Of a stretch of 64,000 bases of DNA, positions 9,574 through 17,416 are shown piece after piece; position 1 is the first letter of the stretch, and every line of letters begins with the position of its first letter. The DNA lies in NCBI RefSeq assembly GCF_004327985.1, contig NZ_SJDL01000008.1, positions 91,103 to 155,102 on the forward strand, written 5' to 3'. The stretch comes from Marinobacter halodurans. GTDB taxonomy: Bacteria; Pseudomonadota; Gammaproteobacteria; Pseudomonadales; Oleiphilaceae. The position numbers were made by a program, and so were the translations under genes. A model generated the notes under the pieces. It had not been told where the DNA came from. It ran no database searches and worked only from the letters and a program-made list of their open reading frames with translations.

Positions 9574-11019
9574 ATGAGTGACCAGATCAAAGCCCAGGTC
9601 CGCGCCGTGATTGATGCTCTGCCTCAGCGAGCAGTCATACCTGACCACGTTGCCGATCGTTGGATAGACGGTATCGCCGCCCTGGACCCTTCTCGTGCGG
9701 TCTGGCACGCAGAGCGTCTGCGAGGCTTTGGTGGATCAGAGGTGGGTGAGCTTCTACGCTACCACCTCGGGATGGAGCCCAAGTTTTCTTCTCCCAGCGA
9801 CATTGTTGCTGAAAAGCTCCTTCTGAAGCTTCCTGATCAGGACAACCCTCATATTCGTCGGGGACGCGTATTCGAATCGCTGGCGCAGTACGTTTATGAA
9901 AAGCTGACAGGTCGCAGGTCTGTAAAAGATCGAATGCCGTATTCGTCCGTATTCAATGCCCCCCACCGAGAGGCATCTTTTGCTGTAGGAAATCCGGATG
10001 ACATCAACGAGTCGCCGGCCGGGGTGATAATCCCAGATTTCAAGATCCGATCATCTTTGGATTGGTCAGAAGACCTTGAACTGAACTACGTGGCACAACT
10101 TCACTGGTACGGTTCGATCTACATGAGCAATGCCGCTCAGTTCGCCGCTCCTGAGAAAATCGCCCATTACTGCCTCGCTGAACTGGATGTACCCAATGCC
10201 ATGCTCGATGGGCTGAACTGGAAGCTGAATAAGCAAAATCTATCAGAAGCTGATCAGAAGAGCCTGATTGAAAGAATGGGGGACCAGATTGCCGAGACAA
10301 ATTTCCGCGGTTTCGGAATGCGCGTTACGGCTTTTGACCATGACCCTCAGCTGGCGGCCGACCTCATGGCGATCGCCGGCAAGCTCTGGAACGACCATGT
10401 ACTGACCGGTAACCCATTCTATGAACCGGTCAATCTGAAGACTGCGCCCCCTGAAACATTGGATCACGCGCGTCGACTTACTGAGCAATTATCGGATGCC
10501 AGGTTGGCCGAGAAAGCCGCGGGGGAAGAATCCAGTCGCCTCCTGAAAGAGTTGAGGGAAATTGGTAAAGAATACGACCTCTCCGGGATGCCACCTCTCG
10601 ACACTGAGTGTCATGCGCCAATGAGCGTAACTCAAAATCGCTCCATAGATCTTCAAAGTGCCGCCCGTTACCTGATCGCGCAGGACGGTATCGACCCCAA
10701 TGCTCTCGTAGACAAAGAGAAGAAGACCCTTAATGCGGACAGAGCGCTTCAGCTGCTCAATGAGAACGGTATAGATCCATCCCCTGCATACGACTTTCCT
10801 TTTGACCGAAACGCTGTGAAAGGTCACCTCAAGCTGTCAGAGAGCGCAAGTGCAGACCAGTTTGAGTCCCCCGGTTTTTCTGTTCGGTTGAGCACCAAGA
10901 AGGATGAAAAAGCCATTGTCGAAAGGCAGAAAGATGCGATGAGCCATTATTTGAAGAAATTTTCCGGACTGGACGAAGAACTTGAGGAAGAGCCGGAACA
11001 CTCACTCAGCCTTGGCTAA
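9574..11019 (+). CDS. YqaJ/lambda-exonuclease-type DNA nuclease
   Basis: A 481-aa protein whose first 260 residues fit the YqaJ/RecB-like PD-(D/E)XK exonuclease fold used in phage and plasmid recombination. Visible elements are GFGGSEVG (51-58), RGRVFE with Glu101, NPDD around Asp142, and PDFKIR with Asp155 and Lys157. Together these form the metal-binding active site. The C-terminal 200 residues are a helical region not found in minimal exonucleases. Such enzymes normally pair with a single-strand annealing protein, but I see no clear Bet/RecT homologue next door. The two small downstream genes are the only nearby candidates. GAGG precedes the start. Confidence 0.8.
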   Translation: MSDQIKAQVRAVIDALPQRAVIPDHVADRWIDGIAALDPSRAVWHAERLRGFGGSEVGELLRYHLGMEPKFSSPSDIVAEKLLLKLPDQDNPHIRRGRVFESLAQYVYEKLTGRRSVKDRMPYSSVFNAPHREASFAVGNPDDINESPAGVIIPDFKIRSSLDWSEDLELNYVAQLHWYGSIYMSNAAQFAAPEKIAHYCLAELDVPNAMLDGLNWKLNKQNLSEADQKSLIERMGDQIAETNFRGFGMRVTAFDHDPQLAADLMAIAGKLWNDHVLTGNPFYEPVNLKTAPPETLDHARRLTEQLSDARLAEKAAGEESSRLLKELREIGKEYDLSGMPPLDTECHAPMSVTQNRSIDLQSAARYLIAQDGIDPNALVDKEKKTLNADRALQLLNENGIDPSPAYDFPFDRNAVKGHLKLSESASADQFESPGFSVRLSTKKDEKAIVERQKDAMSHYLKKFSGLDEELEEEPEHSLSLG

Positions 11020-11139
11020 ACAAATCTGATCAAATTATAACCACCCATAAAAAAGCAAATAAACCAGTGGCATAAACCTTCTTTCCACAAAAAAGAGCAC
11101 AAAAACTGTGGATAACCAGAACCAGAGGAAGATACCAAA

Positions 11140-11463
11140 ATGGAAGCCACCAAGACCCAGGTCAGCCTATATGACGCGGTGGAGCGCTATCACGCTTGCC
11201 GTCTGAAATTGAAGTCTCTCGGAACAGAATTGGAAAGCATGGAAACGGCTCGCTTGCCGGGGATAGAGGATCTGCTGCAGCAGTTTCAGATACTTCGTAT
11301 ATCGCTGAGCGAAGCCAGTCGCAAATTCGATGTTGATCCGGACAACGAGCAAACCCAAAAACACTTGAAATCGAAAGATCTGAAGATCATTCGAAATCTT
11401 GAAATTCTCATCGAACAGTTCGCCGGCATCCTGGTTGATGCCAAAGAAGAACTTGCCGCATAG
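11140..11463 (+). CDS. small helical protein, 107 aa
   Basis: Unknown. It is almost entirely predicted helix with heptad spacing, so probably a coiled-coil protein. A good GAGGAAG ribosome site precedes the ATG. It lies 23 nt upstream of the next gene and likely forms a two-gene unit with it. The preceding 120 nt are AT-rich and include CTGTGGATAA, which may hold a promoter. Confidence 0.6.
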   Translation: MEATKTQVSLYDAVERYHACRLKLKSLGTELESMETARLPGIEDLLQQFQILRISLSEASRKFDVDPDNEQTQKHLKSKDLKIIRNLEILIEQFAGILVDAKEELAA

Positions 11464-11486
11464 CTACTGAGCCAAAGGATATCGAT

Positions 11487-12071
11487 ATGACTGATAAAAC
11501 ATCTTGGCGTGACAGACTCAAGGATCTGGGTAAGAAAACAGCTCAGTTCTGGGTTGAGGACGGCCAATACATTGCCTCGGCTCCGAATCGTTCCCGGGAA
11601 GTAAGCGCCAATATTGCGGCCACAATGACAATGGTTTCGCTGGGCGTGGCCACAGCATACGCACATAGCAAGGCTGGCGAACACTTTCAGTGGAAAGAGA
11701 CCGTCGACAATGCCCTGTTAGTCGCAGAAGCAGTCGGCGTCTACGGCGTCGGTGCACTGGTCGGCACACGTCTTTCAAAGGTGAAGGAAGAGGCGTTTGG
11801 TGCTTCACCAGTAACACGCTCACCTTCGATCGCGGATGAGGGCAGGCTGAAGGAAAAAGTGGGAGAGCTGTTCAAAGCGATGGAGTCGGACCCAACGGCT
11901 AGAGCTGAGGTGATCAATATCCTTCAGACAGAAAGTGGACGGGAAATGTTCCTGAATGCTGTCGAGACCGAGCCTGCGGAGAAGGCCGCAGCCCGGCTTG
12001 TGTCCGCGGCCCGCTCCCACGACATGGACTTTGATGATCCCGAGCCCGAAACAGGCCCTTCCCTCTCCTAA
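11487..12071 (+). CDS. hypothetical protein with hydrophobic central region, 194 aa
   Basis: Unknown. Residues about 36-55 and 75-92 are moderately hydrophobic and could be two membrane helices. The C-terminal half is acidic and helical. AAGGA precedes the start. The gene ends against a convergent minus-strand operon, with an 11-bp inverted repeat between them. Confidence 0.6.
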   Translation: MTDKTSWRDRLKDLGKKTAQFWVEDGQYIASAPNRSREVSANIAATMTMVSLGVATAYAHSKAGEHFQWKETVDNALLVAEAVGVYGVGALVGTRLSKVKEEAFGASPVTRSPSIADEGRLKEKVGELFKAMESDPTARAEVINILQTESGREMFLNAVETEPAEKAAARLVSAARSHDMDFDDPEPETGPSLS

Positions 12072-12084
12072 AGCGTTTCGGCCC

Positions 12085-12115
12085 TTTAAGCCTGGTGCTT
12101 GGCGCCAGGCTTAAA
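12085..12115. terminator. bidirectional hairpin between convergent genes
   Basis: TTTAAGCCTGG (12085-12095) pairs with CCAGGCTTAAA (12105-12115). It lies exactly at the meeting point of a plus-strand and a minus-strand operon, and its right arm includes the stop codon of the minus-strand gene. The A/T-rich outer bases give only a short U-tract, so termination efficiency is uncertain. Confidence 0.55.
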
Positions 12116-12842
12116 TCATTCCCATCTCTTTGCTGATTTCCTTCAAGTTGCGTTGAGTCTGTAGTGCAGATTTGGATGCATCGATCGGACTGGAGGCTTG
12201 CGCTTGCAGCAAATCAAGCTTGTGCGATTGTTGTGACCCAAGAAGTGTCTGTGCTATCTCATCGACTGACCCGCTCATATCCGCGGGGTCGTGCAACGCC
12301 CTTGCTACCCTTTGGACATTAGTCGTGAGCGATCCGTTGTCCTGAACTCGACCCGCCAGTTCAGCAGTGTGCATCCCGGCCAAATCTTCAAGCGGGTGGT
12401 CGACAGCTGCCCCAGTGTTTGCTTCCATTTCCGATCGCTCTTTCATACTGAGCTGACTTTTGTCAGCACCCTGACGGCAAAGCTCAAAAGCACAGTTCCA
12501 CTCTTTGGTTTTTACAGCCTGCTTTAGCTGATTGTTAAGCTGTACCGTAGATGGCGCTACGGTCGAGTTATTGTTCAAAACCCTCAATCCTATGGCATCG
12601 CCTCGACCAATCAGCTGGTTCGCCGTCTCATGAGCATTGAAACGAGAATCACGTTGAACCAGTGTCTTAAATCGATCGTCACGGAGCAGGTCCTGGCGAT
12701 AGGCTGGACTACTGGGGATTTCCCCTTTCATCACCGATGAGAAGTGTTCTTTGAAGTGTTCGTCAGACACATCAACAGTTGGTCCAATCCGATTTCGGAT
12801 AAGTCGGTATGCTTTGCGGACTTGTTCAGGTGTCAGGGCCAT
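12111..12842 (-). CDS. hypothetical protein, last gene of exported-protein operon, 243 aa
   Basis: Unknown soluble, mostly helical protein without signal peptide. GGAGG precedes the start at 12842, and only 14 nt separate it from the previous gene. It is the last of six minus-strand genes (16754 to 12111). Since its upstream neighbours are exported, it may be a cytoplasmic partner or chaperone of that set, which is inference. Confidence 0.6.
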   Translation of the reverse strand: MALTPEQVRKAYRLIRNRIGPTVDVSDEHFKEHFSSVMKGEIPSSPAYRQDLLRDDRFKTLVQRDSRFNAHETANQLIGRGDAIGLRVLNNNSTVAPSTVQLNNQLKQAVKTKEWNCAFELCRQGADKSQLSMKERSEMEANTGAAVDHPLEDLAGMHTAELAGRVQDNGSLTTNVQRVARALHDPADMSGSVDEIAQTLLGSQQSHKLDLLQAQASSPIDASKSALQTQRNLKEISKEMGMI

Positions 12843-12856
12843 GATTGCTGCCTCCC

Positions 12857-14146
12857 TTACCGGTTCACGTTGCCAGGTTCTTCCGTTTGGAGCTGCTTAC
12901 CAAGCAGCATGGCCAGCATCATGTTGATCTCGCGCTTAGCCTTGAGGCGCTGATATTTCACATAGAGCCTTTCAGCCGCAATCATAGTTGCCTCCCGAGC
13001 TGCGTAATCTCCATCAGCGGCAACCTTGGCCATCCAGGATGGGGACCTTGACCGATATGCGCTGGTCAGTGCCATAAATGCTTCGTCACTCATTAAGTCG
13101 GCTTTCTTCTCATCGCCGTTGACGTCAAAGCGATCTGTGTTGCCCATAACCACTGCTGCGTTTGGCATGGATTTGCGCATATAGGCGCCTAAGCCGTACC
13201 CCTTCGGATGTAACCGTCGCATTTGAGCGTAGTGATCCATTACCTGCATCAGAGTCAGCTTACCCATGTCATTGATATTCTGATTTACAGCGGATCGAAG
13301 GCCGGCGAGTGACTTGAGATTATCCCCGTTCAGCGTCGCTCGAGCGGATGAGGTCTCTTTTCCTGCCAAGAGCTGTAGATACAAATCAGCCTTTTGCTGC
13401 TGGGAATATTCATCGTCACCGACAGCTTTATCCCCGAGGATGCGATTTCGATCTTCAACCAGGAGCCCTGCATTCAACTCCGCAAAGGTCGACCCATCAT
13501 TTTCACGCAAGGCTTCTGTAAGTGAATGGATCTGTGCGGTCCTCGCAGCGTCTGGGTTGCCAAGATTCTTAATATTGCCTCTCTCGTCAGATTTATCGTC
13601 CTCTGAAGCTGAGTCGTCATCATTTAACGGAGCAAGCGCCCTATCACCCCGAAGTAAACTTTCGATGGCACTCATAGCAGAAGGTAGATCCGGATCCCGG
13701 CCGACGCTTCTCTTCACTTCCTGCTCCGTTGTCGGGTCATAATTTGGAGCTGCCGCACCGTTCAACTGTTCTGAGTCGATTTTTGCCTTTGTGAAAGGTA
13801 CTTGTCGTAATTCCTGACTGATGCGCTGGCCAGCCGTATCGAAAGCGTCGCGTAGATTGGCTGTCTGCTTCTCGGATGCCTGTTTAATCGTGCGCTCGAG
13901 CATCGGGAATCCGACCTGGCCACCGGGTGTGTTTTCTCCTGTAGCACTGTAGAGGGTTTTCTGTGACGCTTGAATTGATTGTCTGATGATATTTTGTGCC
14001 TGGATGCCGATTTGCAGGCAAGCGAGGCATCCGGCCTGAAATCCGGCCGCAAACTCTCCACCCATAGCGTAGGCAGGACTTGTGCCAGACAGGGATATCC
14101 CGATCACCATTGCTCCGCCAGCTACCCATGAGCGCACAGTTGTCAT
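12857..14146 (-). CDS. exported protein, 429 aa, architecture like its upstream neighbour
   Basis: An exported protein with a clear signal peptide at residues 1-27 ending PAYA. I chose ATG 14146 because it has a strong AAGGAGAAGG ribosome site and overlaps the upstream stop as ATGA. An upstream extension to 14314 would bury the signal peptide. It shares a layout with the 365-aa neighbour: signal peptide, Cys pair near the mature N-terminus, a E[IL]RQVP motif, then a long helical C-terminus ending in a Met/Leu-rich helix. It probably arose with that gene by duplication. It may be a periplasmic part of the transfer apparatus, but it has no recognised family. Confidence 0.65.
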   Translation of the reverse strand: MTTVRSWVAGGAMVIGISLSGTSPAYAMGGEFAAGFQAGCLACLQIGIQAQNIIRQSIQASQKTLYSATGENTPGGQVGFPMLERTIKQASEKQTANLRDAFDTAGQRISQELRQVPFTKAKIDSEQLNGAAAPNYDPTTEQEVKRSVGRDPDLPSAMSAIESLLRGDRALAPLNDDDSASEDDKSDERGNIKNLGNPDAARTAQIHSLTEALRENDGSTFAELNAGLLVEDRNRILGDKAVGDDEYSQQQKADLYLQLLAGKETSSARATLNGDNLKSLAGLRSAVNQNINDMGKLTLMQVMDHYAQMRRLHPKGYGLGAYMRKSMPNAAVVMGNTDRFDVNGDEKKADLMSDEAFMALTSAYRSRSPSWMAKVAADGDYAAREATMIAAERLYVKYQRLKAKREINMMLAMLLGKQLQTEEPGNVNR

Positions 14147-15240
14147 TCTTCCTTCTCCTTCCGCAGCTTGCTCGCGAGAAGTTGGGACATCAGCATGGCA
14201 GTGGACTTCTCTTGTTTCCAAAGCTCGTAATCCATAAATGCTGAATCCGCTTGAACCATGGCCATGTCCTTGAGAGCACCGGATTTCGATTTGGCCGACA
14301 AGTTGGTGATCCATTCGATGCTGTTAACCCGATGTGTGGCCATCACTTTGAGCAGATCGTCATAGCTCAGTGGGTTTTCGTTGGCATTCGGGCTGATTCC
14401 GGCCATTTTTAGCTGTCGCGCAACCCAAGAATCGTCAGCCACTTCAAGTGCCGGGGCCTTGTATGAATAAAGCTGGTTCATTACGGCTTGAGGTAACGAC
14501 ATACGCAGGTTGTAGAGATCGGCATCAACGTTCGAATTGATGTCGGAAATCGTTTTCGGTTCGGCAATTCGCGCCGGCGGATCCGGATTGATCGTCATGT
14601 TGGTGAATAGCGAAGCATTCTCGATATCTTTCTGAGAAAAGCTGCCGAGCCCGTTTTGGTCTGAAAGCAGTTTCGCCCCAACAGTATCAATACCCTCGCG
14701 CTCTTTTAGGGCTTTGGCTGCTCGCGCGTAGAACCGGGAGCTGCTTGATTGAACGGCGGGATCGTTGTTGACTGACGGCAGCTCGTTGTAATCGGCGCTG
14801 GCTTTATCGAGGCTTGCCAACTGTGCGGCCGCGAGCTTTTCCGTCCCGCCAAGATCGGCAGATCGATCGGAGTATCGACACGGCGCTGTCGCCTGCTCGG
14901 CTGGATCTGCAAGGGCCTTACGGCGCTCAATTTCTTCTTCAGTGACCGGTACTTGCCGAATTTCATTGACCAGCGTTGTTGTCATAGCCTCCAGTCCGTC
15001 CACAAGACTCTTCGTCTGTTTAGCCGTACTGTCAGCAGTTGCACCCGCTGTGTCATTAAACCCGTTGTACATGGCCATGCTCACTTGTTCTGTTCCAGCC
15101 ATGACCAAACCCGCCATGGACGTTGCCTGGGGAATCAGACTCAAACACGCGCAGGCGTTTGCTGCGGTCGGCGCCATTGCTATCGGCAGTGCAAGTGATG
15201 CGCTAAAAACAAACTGGGATAGTGGTTTTCTAATCGACAT
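14143..15240 (-). CDS. exported protein, 365 aa
   Basis: Signal peptide at about residues 1-29, followed by NACACL, so the mature protein begins with a Cys pair. A lipoprotein is possible, but the residues before the Cys do not form a standard lipobox. It shares the EIRQVP motif and the helical C-terminal layout with the downstream 429-aa protein and overlaps it by 4 nt. Nothing identifies a function. Its place beside dotA suggests envelope assembly or mating-pair roles. Confidence 0.65.
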   Translation of the reverse strand: MSIRKPLSQFVFSASLALPIAMAPTAANACACLSLIPQATSMAGLVMAGTEQVSMAMYNGFNDTAGATADSTAKQTKSLVDGLEAMTTTLVNEIRQVPVTEEEIERRKALADPAEQATAPCRYSDRSADLGGTEKLAAAQLASLDKASADYNELPSVNNDPAVQSSSSRFYARAAKALKEREGIDTVGAKLLSDQNGLGSFSQKDIENASLFTNMTINPDPPARIAEPKTISDINSNVDADLYNLRMSLPQAVMNQLYSYKAPALEVADDSWVARQLKMAGISPNANENPLSYDDLLKVMATHRVNSIEWITNLSAKSKSGALKDMAMVQADSAFMDYELWKQEKSTAMLMSQLLASKLRKEKEE

Positions 15241-15251
15241 TGAAATAAACC

Positions 15252-15668
15252 CTACTCAAAGCCTTCAATTACAGTGCCATCGAGGTCGTCACTGGGGTTG
15301 TTGAAGTAGTCACCGGAACCGGAGGCATCAGAAAAGCCGTTTTGAACGGTGTCCATCATTGGTTCCGAAGGGGAAAACTGAAGAGACGGCGAGAACCCAA
15401 TCTCTGGCAAGAACTTCTCACAGCTAAGATCCGGCAGATCGAACCCCAAATTGCCACTCAGCGAAAAATCCATCCCACAAACGCCCTGCAAAGGGTTGTT
15501 ATCTTTGGCTGTTTGAAGTGCGTCATTAAGGGACTCATTCAGATCTTCGTTAATGCCATCCGACTTCTCATTGAACCGGTCGGAAGTGGATTTAACAGGA
15601 TCCCACTCATCGGCCACCGCATTACTTCCCAGGGCAACCATAAGAATCAACAAGAGCGCGCGTTTCAT
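15252..15668 (-). CDS. small exported protein, 138 aa
   Basis: Signal peptide at residues 1-19 (ending NAVA) and a mature acidic, Asn/Asp-rich protein. A block reading SLSGNLGFDLPDLSCEKF resembles a block of the preceding gene (SFGISAGYSLPDIDL...C), so the two look like divergent paralogues. The start overlaps the upstream stop by ATGA. Function unknown. Confidence 0.6.
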   Translation of the reverse strand: MKRALLLILMVALGSNAVADEWDPVKSTSDRFNEKSDGINEDLNESLNDALQTAKDNNPLQGVCGMDFSLSGNLGFDLPDLSCEKFLPEIGFSPSLQFSPSEPMMDTVQNGFSDASGSGDYFNNPSDDLDGTVIEGFE

Positions 15669-16216
15669 CGGCTTTCCTCAGACGGCATTTCAGGTGTGTA
15701 GCTCGTTCCACCCTTGCGATCTTTGGTTATATTGTCAGCGGACTCCTGGAGCTTATTTCGATAGGCATCGAGCTTTTGCAAGTATTTATTATTGAACTCA
15801 CTTTCATCGTCACCCTTTTCATTGCTGACACTCATATCAAGACCAGCATCCATTCCCGGGGGCATTTCATACGAGTTAACTACGTCGTTCAGCGCTCCTA
15901 GCTGGCCATTCACATAGTCTTTTGCTGCCTCACAAATCTCGTCTGATAGATCGATATCTGGCAATGAATATCCAGCTGAAATCCCGAACGAATCAATGCA
16001 GCCCATCTCGGTGAAATCCTGATCGTCCGAAGGGCTTTTCTCTTCGATATCGTCGCGGACAGATTTCGTAATTCCGTTCTGGGCTTCCGCATATGCCTCC
16101 TTCACATCGGACACCAAGCAAGTTACATCGTCACTTGCACTGGCAGCCGTCGAGAAAGTCGAGGCAAACACAATGATCAGCGGCACCAAGTGGTCCCGGG
16201 GCAATCGATTAACCAT
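15665..16216 (-). CDS. small exported protein, 183 aa
   Basis: I placed the start at ATG 16216, preceded by GGGGAGGGAG. The protein then opens with a basic segment and a hydrophobic signal sequence ending about STAASA at residue 28. The mature part has three or four Cys and a LPDI block shared with the downstream 138-aa protein. The start overlaps the previous stop by 8 nt. It is probably periplasmic, with unknown function. Confidence 0.6.
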   Translation of the reverse strand: MVNRLPRDHLVPLIIVFASTFSTAASASDDVTCLVSDVKEAYAEAQNGITKSVRDDIEEKSPSDDQDFTEMGCIDSFGISAGYSLPDIDLSDEICEAAKDYVNGQLGALNDVVNSYEMPPGMDAGLDMSVSNEKGDDESEFNNKYLQKLDAYRNKLQESADNITKDRKGGTSYTPEMPSEESR

Positions 16217-16754
16217 TCTCCCTCCCCGCATACGATTCTGTGTCCACAATTCGCACGGCATCGGCAACCGCCTTTTCGATCACTTGTGCCCTCTCTGGAG
16301 AAAAGAGACGGCCTAGCAGAGCGATTCGTTCAAACGCCAAGAAGCGCTCAATGGCTACCGAAGCTGCCCGCTGTGTGTTTTCGTCGTCCGGTCGAGTTTT
16401 CAAGATTTCGGTGCAAGCGTTGACGAACAAATCCAACACTTCTCGACGATCGTCGGTTGAGTAGTGCAGAAGCATCAAAGCTGAGCTGGTTCGCATCCAC
16501 CCCAACAGTTCCACCACCTGTTCCGGATTGTCGATACTGAATCTCGCTACCACCGGTGATTCCTGAAGCTTCTCAATCAAGCGATCAAGGGCTTCCCGAA
16601 TCCGAAGGTCGCCTTCCAAGTGCCAGGTATCCGCTTCGTCCATAGCCTTGACGACATCCGCAACCACAGGGTCAACAGCTGACCAATACTGGTGGGCTCC
16701 TTTATCCCCTTTTGACGGGGGCGCTTTATGTTCGGTGTTGAATACAGGGTACAT
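16209..16754 (-). CDS. hypothetical helical protein, first gene of operon, 181 aa
   Basis: Unknown cytoplasmic-looking helical protein. The ATG at 16754 is the most plausible start, since the frame upstream to 16805 adds unlike-protein sequence. It opens a six-gene minus-strand operon whose members overlap or nearly touch. The 125-nt gap to the divergent gene at 16880 must carry promoters for both directions, and it includes the small palindrome GTTAGACTAAC around 16826. Confidence 0.6.
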   Translation of the reverse strand: MYPVFNTEHKAPPSKGDKGAHQYWSAVDPVVADVVKAMDEADTWHLEGDLRIREALDRLIEKLQESPVVARFSIDNPEQVVELLGWMRTSSALMLLHYSTDDRREVLDLFVNACTEILKTRPDDENTQRAASVAIERFLAFERIALLGRLFSPERAQVIEKAVADAVRIVDTESYAGRENG

Positions 16755-16879
16755 AGGGCCTGGGCTTTTAAATGGTTGGAGAAATTGGACGACCTGACAC
16801 CGCACGTCAGAGGGCTCAAATTATAGGTTAGACTAACACAAGCTAAATAGGAGAAAGACAAGGTGCACAGGCTGAGCCC

Positions 16880-17416
16880 ATGACTGAACCCAGAAAAACC
16901 CCGGATGATAGCGCCACGCAAGAAGGCCAACCGAATAGCCAGGCTGATTCCAGCGCCTCCCCGAACAGGGAGGATCAGCAGCCTCGAAAACGATCGTTGG
17001 CGGGAAGGTTCTTGAAAGGGACCATCAAGGTCATTTCAGTTGCCAGTGCCTTCGACGTTATCAAAAAAGACAGCAAAAGAATTAGGGTGCGTCACCCCAA
17101 GGTGTGGCGTCAGCTCTTTAGTGCCGAAGGTGGCCGGCGTCTAAAACAGGCTTTATTTTCCGAAAAGTCGGTGCGTGCTCGAGGATTTCCATGGGATGCA
17201 GTGTGGAGTTTCATCGTTAGCGTCGCTTTGCTGGCCGGCGTAGCCACTCTTATCTCAAGCAATCCTTTTCCGGCCGACATGAGTCCAGTTAATCACATTG
17301 GCCTGGCATTCACATTTGGCCTGCTGGTTATCTGTTCTGTCATCTACACCGCCATAGCCTTTATTCAAATCAAGCGGTACCTGAACCGGCGCCGAAAAGG
17401 GAGTGGTTCAGTATGA
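16880..17416 (+). CDS. membrane protein upstream of dotA (TraX position), 178 aa
   Basis: Two transmembrane helices are visible at about residues 112-132 and 138-162, after a 100-residue polar and basic N-terminus and before a short basic tail. The stop overlaps the dotA start (ATGA), so the two are coupled. In IncI plasmids a small membrane protein, TraX, precedes traY in the same way. That positional match is the only reason to compare them, and I cannot confirm homology from sequence. Confidence 0.65.
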   Translation: MTEPRKTPDDSATQEGQPNSQADSSASPNREDQQPRKRSLAGRFLKGTIKVISVASAFDVIKKDSKRIRVRHPKVWRQLFSAEGGRRLKQALFSEKSVRARGFPWDAVWSFIVSVALLAGVATLISSNPFPADMSPVNHIGLAFTFGLLVICSVIYTAIAFIQIKRYLNRRRKGSGSV

